From: DATKKK01 sp035542975
Lineage (GTDB): Archaea; Thermoproteota; Bathyarchaeia; Bathyarchaeales; Bathycorpusculaceae
Direction: 5' to 3'
Length of the DNA: 27,896 bases
Assembly (NCBI GenBank): GCA_035542975.1
Contig: DATKKK010000005.1
Coordinates: 1 to 27,896 of the forward strand
Shown here: positions 1 to 7,695 of the stretch, in pieces
How positions within the stretch are numbered: position 1 is the stretch's first letter
How the letters are laid out: each line of letters opens with the position of its first letter
Translations under genes and position numbers: made by a program
Notes under the pieces: model-generated
What the model was told of the DNA's origin: nothing
Database searches by the model: none
The model's input: only the letters and a program-made list of their open reading frames with translations

Positions 1-2
1 GA

Positions 3-245
3 TTGAAAGTTTTCAGAGTAACAGGCGAGATTAAGAAGCCTAATCTGCAGACCCCTTTCAGAAAAGAAATTGTGGCAGAAAAAGCCGAGCACGCTCTGGA
101 AAGGGTTTACGCCGAATTAGGCAGTAAACACCGCGTAAAACGTGTCCACATCAAAGTTGAAAGCGTAGAAGAGGTTCCGCCTCAAGAAATCGAAAACCCA
201 ATGTTGAAGAAACTCGTTACTGGAGAAGAGAAAGTTGGAGAATAA
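3..245 (+). CDS. rpl18a: Ribosomal protein LX (L18Ae)
   Basis: This 80-residue protein matches archaeal large-subunit protein LX (eukaryotic eL20/L18a family). The N-terminal stretch KVFRVTGEI and the central segment GSKHRVKRVHIKVESVEEV are typical of the family. The usual length is about 75 to 80 residues, so the gene looks complete although it begins two bases from the window edge. The start used is TTG; a start further upstream cannot be excluded. The 3' end overlaps the TTG start of the prefoldin gene by 11 bases, which argues for translational coupling. Together with prefoldin alpha and FtsY it forms an operon for ribosome assembly, chaperoning and co-translational targeting. Confidence 0.9.
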   Translation: MKVFRVTGEIKKPNLQTPFRKEIVAEKAEHALERVYAELGSKHRVKRVHIKVESVEEVPPQEIENPMLKKLVTGEEKVGE

Positions 246-681
246 GAACGAGGAAGAACTTCGCAAACTGAGCGTCGAAATGCGGTATCTTGAGCAAACA
301 GCAGAAGCCGTGCAGGCTCGATTGAACATGGTAAACACCGTTATCGCTGACTTAACTTACGCAAACATGACGCTGGAAGGAGTTGAAAAGGAGAAAGAAA
401 ACTCGGAACTTCTCGTTCCGATTGGCGGTAGCTCATACATTAAAGCAAAACTTGCGAACCCTGACAAAGTAATTGTCGGAATAGGTGCAGGCGTGTCCGT
501 TGAGAAAACGTTTCCAGAGGCAAAAGAAGCAGTTAAGAAACGTCTGGAAGACCTTGAAAAGACCAAGTTATCGCTTCAGCAACAGTTCACTCAAGTTGCT
601 GAAAAAATCAACGAGGATAGGCAAAAGTTTGAGCATTTGGTTGCTGAGATGAGAGAGGGGAAAGCCTCAGAAAATGTTTGA
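235..681 (+). CDS. pfdA: Prefoldin alpha subunit
   Basis: The 148-residue protein fits the archaeal prefoldin alpha subunit, part of the hexameric jellyfish-shaped chaperone that holds unfolded chains for the thermosome. Two long charged coiled-coil helices (about residues 3-45 and 95-140) flank a central beta-hairpin region with the family-like LLVPIGGSSYIKAKL and the glycine-rich KVIVGIGAGVSVEK. The length is normal for the family. The start is TTG inside the end of the LX gene, and its stop overlaps the ATG of ftsY, so all three are probably translated together. No shorter start keeps the full first helix. Confidence 0.92.
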   Translation: MENKNEEELRKLSVEMRYLEQTAEAVQARLNMVNTVIADLTYANMTLEGVEKEKENSELLVPIGGSSYIKAKLANPDKVIVGIGAGVSVEKTFPEAKEAVKKRLEDLEKTKLSLQQQFTQVAEKINEDRQKFEHLVAEMREGKASENV

Positions 682-1579
682 GAAGCTCAAAAGCGGGTTT
701 AAAGGGCTCGTAAGCAAGGTTACCACAACCGAACTTAAAAGCGAAAATCTACGTCCCGTGCTTGCCGACTTCAAGATAAGCCTCGCAGAAAACGACGTTG
801 CCTTTCCAGTCGCCGACCGCATCTGCGATGAAATGGAAAAACGCTTGAACGGTGTACAAGTTAAACGGCTTGAAGACCGAAAAAAAATCGTGGAAAAAAA
901 CCTGCGTGAAGTACTTTTAGAAATCATGTCTACGAACGGTAAAATAGACTTGCTGAAGGCTGCTGAGGAAAAACGTAGAAAAAACGAGCCGTTCGTCATA
1001 GTTTTTGTAGGCATAAACGGAACAGGAAAAACAACTAGCATAGCCAAAGTTGCTCGTTTCTTCAACAAGAAAGGCTTCTCCGTCGTGCTTGCCTGTAGTG
1101 ACACTTATCGGGCAGGTTCGATTGAACAGTTGGAGGAGCATTGCAAACGTTTAGGAGTTCGCATGATCAAGCACAAGTATGGAGCAGACCCTGCGGCAGT
1201 GGCCTACGACGCTATAAATCATGCTAAGGCTCATGGAATAAACGTGGTGTTAATCGACACGGCTGGAAGAATGCAGACAAATCAGAATTTGATGAATGAA
1301 CTTGCCAAGGTCAAACGCATCGTGAATCCTGACCTAACGGTTTTGACTGTTGATTCTCTGACTGGAAACGACGCGGTCATGCAGGCTGAGGAGTTTCATA
1401 AAAGCGTTGGCATAGACGCTACGATACTGACTAAGGTTGACGCTGACGTTAAAGGTGGTTCAGCCTTAAGCGTTACGTACGTTACTCAGAAGCCCATTCT
1501 GTTCATTGGTGTTGGACAATCGTATGATGATTTGGAAGAGTTTGTTCCAGAAAAATTCGTGCAAATGATACTTAAATAA
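674..1579 (+). CDS. ftsY: Signal recognition particle receptor FtsY
   Basis: FtsY is the membrane-associated SRP receptor GTPase that docks ribosome-nascent-chain complexes at the Sec translocon. Of its 301 residues, the first 100 form a helical N domain. The G domain follows with P-loop GINGTGKTT (113-121), DTYRAGS (143-149), switch DTAGR (195-199), TKVDAD (253-258) and the closing GVGQSYDDLEEF (279-290). The guanine-specificity motif reads TKVDADVKGG where TKxDGDxKGG is more usual, a mild change. There is no long acidic A domain, as is common in archaea. The ATG overlaps the pfdA stop. A short palindrome plus a T-run follows the stop. Confidence 0.95.
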   Translation: MFEKLKSGFKGLVSKVTTTELKSENLRPVLADFKISLAENDVAFPVADRICDEMEKRLNGVQVKRLEDRKKIVEKNLREVLLEIMSTNGKIDLLKAAEEKRRKNEPFVIVFVGINGTGKTTSIAKVARFFNKKGFSVVLACSDTYRAGSIEQLEEHCKRLGVRMIKHKYGADPAAVAYDAINHAKAHGINVVLIDTAGRMQTNQNLMNELAKVKRIVNPDLTVLTVDSLTGNDAVMQAEEFHKSVGIDATILTKVDADVKGGSALSVTYVTQKPILFIGVGQSYDDLEEFVPEKFVQMILK

Positions 1580-1582
1580 CTC

Positions 1583-1596
1583 CCCATGGGTTTTTT
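1583..1596 (+). terminator. Likely terminator after ftsY
   Basis: An eight-base palindrome CCCATGGG (1583-1590) is followed at once by six T residues, four bases after the ftsY stop. T-runs are the main archaeal termination signal; the short stem may be incidental. Confidence 0.45.
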
Positions 1597-1679
1597 CTTG
1601 CAAGGCAGATAATGTTTATTTCGAAGACTTTTCCACATACCTCAACCATAACTTCACATCATATCAGGAGAAGGCTTTC

Positions 1680-2678
1680 GTGGAAATCGCGGTCGACGTT
1701 AAAAATCTTGTCAAAATCTACAAGGGCGAGACAAGGGCTTTAGACGGCGTCGACTTGAAAGTTGAGGCAGGCAAGGTTTTCGCTCTGCTTGGACCAAACG
1801 GCGCGGGCAAAACCACTCTGATTAGGATTTTGACGACGCAACTCCAGCCTACCTCAGGTGAGGCTTATGTTTTCGGGTTAAACGTCACCAGTGAAGGCGC
1901 TAAAGTGAGGAGGCTTATCAGTTATGTTCCTCAGGAAATGAGTGTTTGGACCGACGTAAGCGGCTACGAGAATCTTTTGGTTTACGCGAAGATTTTCGGG
2001 GTTCCTTCTCAAGCACGGAAGAAAACCATTAATGAATCGTTGGAAAGCATGGGTTTAGATAAGGTTGCAGACAATCTTGTAAGCACTTATTCGGGCGGTA
2101 TGGTTAGGAGGCTTGAGATTGCCTGTGCCATGTTGATTAAGCCGAAAATAATGTTCTTAGATGAGCCTACCATAGGGTTGGATCCTTCGGCTAAGAAGGT
2201 TGTTTGGGAAAGGCTTACCTTGTTTAAGAAGGATTATGGTGTGACCGTGTTCTTTAACACGCATTACATGGATGAGGCGGATTTGTATTCTGACGAAATA
2301 GCCATAATTGACAGAGGGAAAATAGTGAAATTGGGCACGGCTGAAGAGCTTAAGCATTCTCTCGGAGGCGAAGTCTTATTGTTTAGTCTTGACGGCAACG
2401 GCGTCAGCGAAGAGTTTGTTCAAAAAGTAAAGAAACTGAGCTTTGTTAAGGAGGTCATCGTTAGCAATTCCGAGTTAAGCGTGCTCGTCGAAGACGCTGA
2501 AATAGCCTTGCCGTACGTCATGGATGTTTTGAAGAGTGCAAATGTTTCGACCAGCAAGATTTCCATCACTAAGCCAACTTTGGATGATGTATTCTTGAAG
2601 TACGCTGGAAGTAGGCTTGAAGCAAGCGGCAGAATCACCGAAGTTACGAGCGTTAGAAGAATGATAAAGAGAGGATGA
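1680..2678 (+). CDS. ABC exporter ATP-binding subunit (DrrA type)
   Basis: The nucleotide-binding subunit of an ABC-2 type exporter, 332 residues. Visible motifs are Walker A GPNGAGKTT (38-46), Q-loop Gln85, ABC signature YSGGM (137-141), Walker B IMFLDEP (157-163) and switch His195. The C-terminal 110 residues form the accessory domain seen in DrrA/NatA-type ATPases, ending with the usual KPTLDDVFLKYAG segment and then about 20 extra basic residues. The start is GTG with AGGAG at 1666-1670, nine bases upstream. The permease gene begins three bases after the stop, so the pair is one operon. The substrate (drug, lipid or polysaccharide) cannot be told from sequence. Confidence 0.93.
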   Translation: MEIAVDVKNLVKIYKGETRALDGVDLKVEAGKVFALLGPNGAGKTTLIRILTTQLQPTSGEAYVFGLNVTSEGAKVRRLISYVPQEMSVWTDVSGYENLLVYAKIFGVPSQARKKTINESLESMGLDKVADNLVSTYSGGMVRRLEIACAMLIKPKIMFLDEPTIGLDPSAKKVVWERLTLFKKDYGVTVFFNTHYMDEADLYSDEIAIIDRGKIVKLGTAEELKHSLGGEVLLFSLDGNGVSEEFVQKVKKLSFVKEVIVSNSELSVLVEDAEIALPYVMDVLKSANVSTSKISITKPTLDDVFLKYAGSRLEASGRITEVTSVRRMIKRG

Positions 2679-2681
2679 ACG

Positions 2682-3446
2682 TTGAAGGAGTCTTTAAGAA
2701 ACCTGCTTGTCATGATCGAGCTTGAGCTTAGAAGATTAAGACACGATAGAACAGAGCTCTATTTTAGAGCGGTTCAGCCAATCTTGTGGATAGTTGTTTA
2801 CGGTCCAGTTATGAGCACCGTAAGAGGGTTGAATACGGGAAATATACCTTACACCGATTTTATCACGCCAGGCGTACTGATTCAATCAACGACTTTTCTC
2901 TGCATTTTTTATGGTTTGATGATGGTTTGGGAGAGGGATTCTGGCATTTTGAAGAAGCTTCTGGTCACGCCTGCTTCGAGGTATGCTACAGTGATTGGTC
3001 GTTCTATGGCTTCTGGCATCCGAGCCATATTTCAAGGTTTGATAATAATCCCCGTTGCCTTGCTCATCGGGGTTCATTTTGTGCCTAACGTGTTCTACTT
3101 TATTTCAGCCTTCATCATCATCTTCTTATCTTCTGGCGGGTTCGCCGCCATATCCATTCTTGTTGCTTCGTTTATGAAAACAAGAGAGAGGTTCATGGGT
3201 ATAGGTCAAGCCATAATCATGCCGCTGTTTTTTGCGAGCAACGCTTTGTATCCTGTTCAGATGATGCCGCCTGCCTTGCAGTATTTTTCAGCCGTTAACC
3301 CTATGAGTTACGTGGTTGATGCGGTAAGGGGTTTAATGATTACTGGTGATCTGTCGAATCTTTGGATTGATCTTATTGCTATAGCCATTTTCGATGTGGT
3401 TATGTTTATTTTGGCTTCGGTGAGCTTCAAGCGAATAATCGAGTAG
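2682..3446 (+). CDS. ABC-2 type exporter permease (DrrB type)
   Basis: This 254-residue membrane protein is the permease partner of the preceding ATPase. It has about six hydrophobic segments (roughly 32-48, 62-82, 113-131, 138-164, 174-190 and 228-248). The coupling-helix segment RDSGILKKLLVTPASR (86-101) and the late motif NPMSYVVDAVRGLM (206-219) are typical of the ABC-2 family. The TTG start has a GAGAGG purine tract shortly upstream; the next start, an ATG at 2712, would remove only ten residues. The stop lies two bases from the stop of the convergent carbamoyltransferase gene. Confidence 0.9.
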   Translation: MKESLRNLLVMIELELRRLRHDRTELYFRAVQPILWIVVYGPVMSTVRGLNTGNIPYTDFITPGVLIQSTTFLCIFYGLMMVWERDSGILKKLLVTPASRYATVIGRSMASGIRAIFQGLIIIPVALLIGVHFVPNVFYFISAFIIIFLSSGGFAAISILVASFMKTRERFMGIGQAIIMPLFFASNALYPVQMMPPALQYFSAVNPMSYVVDAVRGLMITGDLSNLWIDLIAIAIFDVVMFILASVSFKRIIE

Positions 3447-3448
3447 GC

Positions 3449-4363
3449 TTAGTATTTTCCTAACAGTTTCAGAAGTATGGTTTTGGCAGAATACAGTCTG
3501 TTCTCGGCTTGTTCGTATATTATGGATTTTGGGTTTTCGATGGCGTCTGCGGTTATTTCGTATCCTCGGTGGATTGGCATGTCATGCATTATGTAAGCGT
3601 TGCTGTTTTTCAAGAGGTCTTTGTTTATCTGGTATGGCATCATTTGTTTGAGGCGTTTCTCTTTTTCCGCCGCGAATTTTGGGTCGGTGAAGAATTCCAT
3701 GTCCACCCAAGTGTCCGTGTAAACAAAATCTGCATCTTTGACCGATGCCTTGGCGTCTAGGGTTGTCTCCCATAACCCCGTTTTCTTAGCAGCTTCCAGA
3801 AGCTCGTTGTCTCTTGTGGGTTCGTTGAATAGAGGCGTCACTGTTGTTAGTTTGACTCCTGTTTTGGTGCATCCTTCGATGAGTGAGTTGCAGACGTTGT
3901 TGTGGATGCCTATGTAGACGAGTTTTATGCCTTTCAGCTTGCCTTTCTTTTCTTTCATTATCATTAGGTCTGCTATTGCTTGGCTTGGATGGTATTTTTC
4001 GTCGCAACCGTTGATGACGGGCACGCGGGAAGCTTCTGCCATTTTCTGTAAATCTGAGTTTTTCATCAATCTAGCCATTATGCAATCAACATTACGCGAT
4101 AAATACCGAGTTTCGTCAGCTATGTCTGCTAACGCAAAGTTTGTGGTTCTCCAGTCTATGAAAAGCGCATGCCCACCTAGTTGGGTCATGGCAACTTCGA
4201 AAGAGACTCTCGTGCGAGTGCTGGTTTTCTGAAAAATGAGAGCCGTTGATTTGCTTTCTAAAGTTGTTCGATATTTCTCAGGGTTCTGCTTGATTTCTAT
4301 GCCTTTGTCAATAATTTCGATAAATTCTTGGTTTGATAATTCTTTAAAGTTGATTAGATGCAT
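3449..4363 (-). CDS. Ornithine carbamoyltransferase-like protein with altered amine site
   Basis: A 304-residue aspartate/ornithine carbamoyltransferase family protein. The carbamoyl-phosphate half is intact: STRTR at 48-52 and HPSQ at 125-128. The amine-binding half departs from classical ornithine transcarbamylase. The D-x-W-x-S-M-G loop reads DTWVDM (217-222), so the serine is aspartate, and the HCLP motif reads HDMP (260-263), so the catalytic-site cysteine is aspartate and the leucine methionine. A different amine substrate is therefore possible. I chose the ATG at 4363 because AAGGTGA lies six bases upstream; a TTG seven codons earlier has no such site. A TATA-like box sits at 4398-4406. 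No other arginine genes are nearby. Confidence 0.85.
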   Translation of the reverse strand: MHLINFKELSNQEFIEIIDKGIEIKQNPEKYRTTLESKSTALIFQKTSTRTRVSFEVAMTQLGGHALFIDWRTTNFALADIADETRYLSRNVDCIMARLMKNSDLQKMAEASRVPVINGCDEKYHPSQAIADLMIMKEKKGKLKGIKLVYIGIHNNVCNSLIEGCTKTGVKLTTVTPLFNEPTRDNELLEAAKKTGLWETTLDAKASVKDADFVYTDTWVDMEFFTDPKFAAEKEKRLKQMMPYQINKDLLKNSNAYIMHDMPIHRGYEITADAIENPKSIIYEQAENRLYSAKTILLKLLGKY

Positions 4364-4397
4364 ACTTTTCACCTTGCAGACCAAACCTTACGATCAA

Positions 4398-4406
4398 GTT
4401 ATAAAC
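4398..4406 (-). promoter_or_regulatory. TATA box for the carbamoyltransferase gene
   Basis: On the minus strand GTTTATAAC lies about 38 bases before the chosen ATG, placing the predicted transcript start about 10-15 bases before it and leaving room for the ribosome-binding site. Confidence 0.5.
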
Positions 4407-4664
4407 CTTTTCCAAGGAAAATGGAGCTTAAGGCACAAGGTAGTTTGTTGATTATTTGATTAGAGATGGATAGAAAAACTTGCATCCGGCGCTTCCTTCG
4501 AAACGATGTTTAGTTAACTCTGAGGTGAGGTTGAGAGAAGTTTTGAAAATGTTGTTGGTTGAACTAGAGACGCCTTCACATGTAAGTCGCCTTTCAACGC
4601 GAATTTAGTCGTCTTTGAGAGTTTAAGTAAGTTTTTTCTATTTTTTTGTCGAACCAACACAACA
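4407..4664. other. Intergenic stretch between divergent promoters, no gene seen
   Basis: About 340 bases separate the carbamoyltransferase and deacylase starts. Apart from the two promoters I see no ORF with coding character and no tRNA-like fold. Two T-runs (TTTTTT at 4632-4637 and TTTTTTT at 4641-4647) sit upstream of the deacylase promoter. They resemble an archaeal terminator on the plus strand without an assigned transcript. Confidence 0.4.
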
Positions 4665-4673
4665 ATATTAAAC
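4665..4673 (+). promoter_or_regulatory. TATA box for the deacylase gene
   Basis: ATATTAAAC lies about 40 bases before the ATG at 4708, implying a short leader of roughly 10 to 15 bases. Confidence 0.45.
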
Positions 4674-4707
4674 ACTCGCCACATAACCGTTCTAGCGGGC
4701 ATAAGCC

Positions 4708-5532
4708 ATGATTTTGCTCGTAGCTTCAAACAAAGACATCGCAAGCCTAAACATAAAAAACCAAATCCTAAACCATTACCCTTTCAACGAAACTTCTGAA
4801 AGATTTCAGGAAAACCCAGTCTACCAAACCGTTGTTAAAGACAGGACTGTTAGACTTGTGACTCTAAACGAAGAATCTATCCACGCACAAAGATTGCCAG
4901 AATCCTTCATGAACATTGAACTGATAGTTTTCATTTCGAGACACAGCAGCATAAGCGGCACCCCAACACTTTCAGTTCATACGCCAGGCAATTTTGGAGA
5001 AGCCGAGTTGGGCGGACTGGCACGAACTGTTTCGGTTTCACCGGCCAACGCCATGAGAGACGCTTTAAAAACGATGATGCGACTTAAAGAAGAAATGCGT
5101 CTTGATTATGATGTTTGTTATGAATGCACTCATCACGGGCCTTCTTTGGACGTGCCTGCGATGTTCGCCGAGCTCGGAAGCTCGCCTGTCCAATGGGGCG
5201 ATTTAAAGGCTGCTGAGGCGGTTGCCCATGCAGCGATGGAGGCAGCTTCAAAGTTTGGCGTGTCCTCGGCTAAAACAGTGTTAGGCTTGGGTGGTCCACA
5301 TTACAATAGCAAGTTCACTCGGTTGGCTTTGGAAAAAGAGCTGGCTTTTGGACACATAATTCCAAAGTATGCTGTTCCAAACATTAACGTTGGGATTCTC
5401 CGACAATGCGTTGAACGCACGTTGGAGAAAGTTGAGTCCGCGGTTTTGGATTGGAAGGGAATAAAAGGCGACAGTAAACAGCCGCTTATCACGATGCTCG
5501 AAGAAATTAGTTTAAGATTCGAAAAAGTCTAG
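4708..5532 (+). CDS. dtdA: D-aminoacyl-tRNA deacylase (GEK1 family)
   Basis: A 274-residue archaeal/plant-type D-aminoacyl-tRNA deacylase, which hydrolyses D-amino acids mischarged on tRNA. Family segments are clear: SRHSS (78-82) followed by GTPTLSVHTPGN, THHGPS (141-146) with downstream FAELGSSPVQW, and GGPHYNSKFT (195-204). The histidines in the last two motifs are expected to bind metal or the substrate. Length is normal. The ATG at 4708 is supported by the upstream TATA-like box and by the family-typical first strand ILLVASNKDIAS. The gene appears to be transcribed alone. Confidence 0.93.
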   Translation: MILLVASNKDIASLNIKNQILNHYPFNETSERFQENPVYQTVVKDRTVRLVTLNEESIHAQRLPESFMNIELIVFISRHSSISGTPTLSVHTPGNFGEAELGGLARTVSVSPANAMRDALKTMMRLKEEMRLDYDVCYECTHHGPSLDVPAMFAELGSSPVQWGDLKAAEAVAHAAMEAASKFGVSSAKTVLGLGGPHYNSKFTRLALEKELAFGHIIPKYAVPNINVGILRQCVERTLEKVESAVLDWKGIKGDSKQPLITMLEEISLRFEKV

Positions 5533-5752
5533 CTTCGATTATGACGATTGTTGATTTTCGTTGATCAGCGACCATAGAACAACAGAAGCCTTGCACTCCT
5601 GAAATTTGCTGTTCAAGCAGAATTTGAACCTATTTATAGGGGGGTAGGATCTTCCTAGAGGCCTCTCTTAACGGCAATGAAGTTCGAATAGTAGAGAGAA
5701 AAGTTAATAGAAACGTTCTGGGTATTCTCTCCGAGGTTCGCGATACAGCAAC
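5533..5752. other. Leader region rich in inverted repeats before secE
   Basis: I see no coding sequence here. The stretch holds GTTCAA/TTGAAC (5611-5616 with 5624-5629), the palindrome AGAGGCCTCT (5657-5666), GAGAGAA/TTCTCTC (5694-5700 with 5725-5731) and an AT-rich CCTATTTATAGG at 5629-5640 followed by a G-run. It could contain the 3' end of dtdA, a second promoter, or a structured leader for the secE operon. Confidence 0.35.
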
Positions 5753-5761
5753 GTTTATATC
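5753..5761 (+). promoter_or_regulatory. TATA box for the secE-spt5-rpl11 operon
   Basis: GTTTATATC lies about 35 bases upstream of the secE ATG at 5792, giving a predicted leader of under 15 bases. Confidence 0.6.
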
Positions 5762-5791
5762 GTATCTGAAATGTTTGGTGTGCGATGAAAA

Positions 5792-5983
5792 ATGAGCTTA
5801 AGATCTTTCCTATCTCAATGCGCGAGAACATTGAAACTTGCAATCAAACCTGGAAGAAGCGAGCTTTGGCTCTCAATTAAAATCTGTTTCTTAGGCATAG
5901 GCGTCATCGGAATCGTCGGCTTCGTCATTAAACTATTGGCTTCCGCCATAAACCCAGGCAGCACCTCAACTAGCTCAGGTTAG
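5792..5983 (+). CDS. secE: Preprotein translocase subunit SecE (Sec61 gamma)
   Basis: A 63-residue single-pass membrane protein, normal in length for archaeal SecE. A basic amphipathic N-terminal half containing LKLAIKPGRSELWLSIK is followed by one transmembrane helix (about residues 32-53). The KPxRxE pattern before the helix is the family hallmark. The gene stands directly before spt5 and rpl11, the order found widely in archaea and echoed by bacterial secE-nusG-rplK. SecE clamps SecY in the translocon that receives chains delivered by FtsY, encoded 4 kb upstream. Confidence 0.9.
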   Translation: MSLRSFLSQCARTLKLAIKPGRSELWLSIKICFLGIGVIGIVGFVIKLLASAINPGSTSTSSG

Positions 5984-5996
5984 GAAGAAAAGTCAA

Positions 5997-6479
5997 ATGG
6001 AGAAAAACGAACTCTCAACGAAGATTTTTGTCGTGAAAACAACCACTGGACAGGAAAGAAACGTAGCGAGGCTTGTTGCCGCAAAAGTTGAAATGAACAA
6101 AATACCGATAAAGGCTATTCTCGTGCCTGAAGCGTTGAGAGGATACGTTTTCATGGAAGCTGAAGGACCACATTTCGTCGAAGACGCCATCTCCGGCATA
6201 AGACACGTGCGATCTAGAGTTCCAGGCATCGTGAACTTTTCAGACATCGAAAGATACGTCATCAGGAAACCGATAATCGAAGAATTACATGAGGATGACA
6301 TAGTGGAAGTGACAGGCGGACCCTTCAAAGGTATGCGGGCTAAAATAACTCGTATCGACAAGGCTAAGGCTGAAGTCACGCTTGAGTTGTTGGAAGCAAC
6401 TTTCACTTTGCCCATCACTGTACATTCTGATTATGTAAAGTTAGTTGAGAAATCAAAAACTGAAAGTCGTGAAACCTAA
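5997..6479 (+). CDS. spt5: Transcription elongation factor Spt5 (NusG-like)
   Basis: A 160-residue archaeal Spt5 with an N-terminal NGN domain (about 8-92) and one KOW domain (about 95-150). The NGN domain carries FVVKTTTGQERNVA and GYVFMEAEG; the KOW motif is visible as DIVEVTGGPFKGMRAKI. It binds the RNA polymerase clamp with Spt4 to increase processivity and links to the ribosome. The ATG lies 13 bases after the secE stop. The C-terminal tail KSKTESRET is short and unconserved. Its stop is one base from the rpl11 ATG. Confidence 0.94.
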   Translation: MEKNELSTKIFVVKTTTGQERNVARLVAAKVEMNKIPIKAILVPEALRGYVFMEAEGPHFVEDAISGIRHVRSRVPGIVNFSDIERYVIRKPIIEELHEDDIVEVTGGPFKGMRAKITRIDKAKAEVTLELLEATFTLPITVHSDYVKLVEKSKTESRET

Positions 6480-6480
6480 A

Positions 6481-6972
6481 ATGGTTGATAAAAAAACTGT
6501 AGAATTGCTCGTAAGCGGTGGTCAAGCGACGGCCGGTCCGCCGTTGGGTCCTGCTCTGGGACCTTTAGGCGTCAACGTGATGATGATTGTCAACAAGATA
6601 AACGAGGTTACCAAGGATTATTCAGGTATGAAGGTGCCCGTAAAAGTTGTTGTTGACCCCGAGACTAAAGCGTTTGAAGTTACCGTCGGAACACCAACCA
6701 CGTCGGCATTGGTGGTCAGTGAACTAAAAATCGAGAAGGGTTCAGGCACTCCACACTCAGCGAAAGTTGGGAACCTTAGCATGGAACAGGTGATACGCAT
6801 AGCCAAGATCAAGCGTCCCGAGTTTCTTGCAAAAACCTTGAAGTCAGCCGCAAAAGAAGTCTTAGGAAGCTGCGTCAGCATGGGAGTCACCGTTGAAAGC
6901 AAAGATCCGCGTGAAGTGCAGAAAGAAATCGATGCGGGCAAGCATGACGAGATATTCAGCAAGAGTGAATGA
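6481..6972 (+). CDS. rpl11: Ribosomal protein L11
   Basis: L11 forms the GTPase-associated centre base with 23S rRNA and the P-stalk. The N-terminal domain shows VSGGQATAGPPLGPALGPLG (residues 9-28), which is diagnostic. The C-terminal RNA-binding domain includes KVGNLSMEQVIRIAKIKRPE and ends in GSCVSMGVTVE. The reading frame is open to 6445, but I chose the ATG at 6481 because family members begin about eight residues before the glycine-rich motif and this start lies one base after the spt5 stop. The protein is then 163 residues, normal for archaea. Confidence 0.94.
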   Translation: MVDKKTVELLVSGGQATAGPPLGPALGPLGVNVMMIVNKINEVTKDYSGMKVPVKVVVDPETKAFEVTVGTPTTSALVVSELKIEKGSGTPHSAKVGNLSMEQVIRIAKIKRPEFLAKTLKSAAKEVLGSCVSMGVTVESKDPREVQKEIDAGKHDEIFSKSE

Positions 6973-6982
6973 TAAGAGAATA

Positions 6983-6991
6983 TTTTTATAA
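6983..6991 (+). promoter_or_regulatory. TATA box for the rpl1-rpl10-rpl12 operon
   Basis: TTTTTATAA lies about 40 bases before the rpl1 ATG, in a 55-base gap after rpl11. It suggests that the stalk operon can be transcribed separately from secE-spt5-rpl11. Confidence 0.55.
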
Positions 6992-7027
6992 CCCCGTTCC
7001 TTTCCCTCATAGGCGCGAGGCTTAAAG

Positions 7028-7681
7028 ATGCCCTTAGACCAAAAGACTATCCTCGATGCGGTTAAACAGGCAAAAGAGAAGTCTGAAAAACGCAAGTTCA
7101 ACCAATCAGTAGAGCTGATTCTAAACCTTAGAGAGATAGACATGAAATCGCCTGAGGGCAAGATTCAAGAAATCATAGAACTGCCTAATTCTTCACCTGA
7201 AAAAGCAAACAAAATATGCGTTATCGCTTCTGGCGAGTTAGCGTTGAAGGCGAGAAATGCCAACGCAGATCGTGTTATCGAGAGGGCCGAATTGGAAAGC
7301 CTTGGTGGCAATAAGAAGGATTTGCGTAAAATCTCTAATGATTATGACTTTTTCATAGCTGAGGCTCCGTTGATGCCTTTGGTTGGTAAAATCTTGGGTC
7401 CTGTGTTGGGTCCGAGAGGAAAGATGCCTGTGGCGGTCCCGCCTTCTGTAGACATAGTTGCTTTGGTTGCTAAGCATCGTAAAACTATTGTCTTGAGAAT
7501 GCGTTCTCAACCCATTATTCTTTGCCGCGTTGGCGTGGAAAGTATGAAGGAAGAGGAGCTTGCCGAGAACATTCAGACGGTTTTAAGGGTTTTAGAGGGA
7601 AAACTTAAGAGAGGAACCAAGAACATCAAGAATCTTTATATTAAAACTGCCATGGGCACGCCTGTGAAGATCAAGGCTTAA
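7028..7681 (+). CDS. rpl1: Ribosomal protein L1
   Basis: L1 forms the mobile stalk that guides tRNA out of the E site; archaeal L1 often also represses its own operon by binding its mRNA. The 217-residue length is normal. The central segment PLVGKILGPVLGPRGKMP (about residues 116-133) is the conserved core, and NIKNLYIKTAMGTPVKI is the usual C-terminus. The ATG follows a purine-rich GGCGCGAGGCTTAAAG stretch. rpl10 starts 14 bases after the stop. I did not identify a clear mRNA mimic of the rRNA site. Confidence 0.94.
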   Translation: MPLDQKTILDAVKQAKEKSEKRKFNQSVELILNLREIDMKSPEGKIQEIIELPNSSPEKANKICVIASGELALKARNANADRVIERAELESLGGNKKDLRKISNDYDFFIAEAPLMPLVGKILGPVLGPRGKMPVAVPPSVDIVALVAKHRKTIVLRMRSQPIILCRVGVESMKEEELAENIQTVLRVLEGKLKRGTKNIKNLYIKTAMGTPVKIKA

Positions 7682-7695
7682 AGAAGGGAGAATCA

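Noticed and set aside
667..1104. Minus-strand frame of 145 residues across ftsY
   Set aside because: It is antisense to the conserved FtsY domain and has a Ser/Phe-rich composition typical of shadow frames.
5611..5629. GTTCAA...TTGAAC resembling a tRNA T-arm
   Set aside because: No acceptor, D-arm or anticodon stem could be folded around it, so it is not a tRNA.
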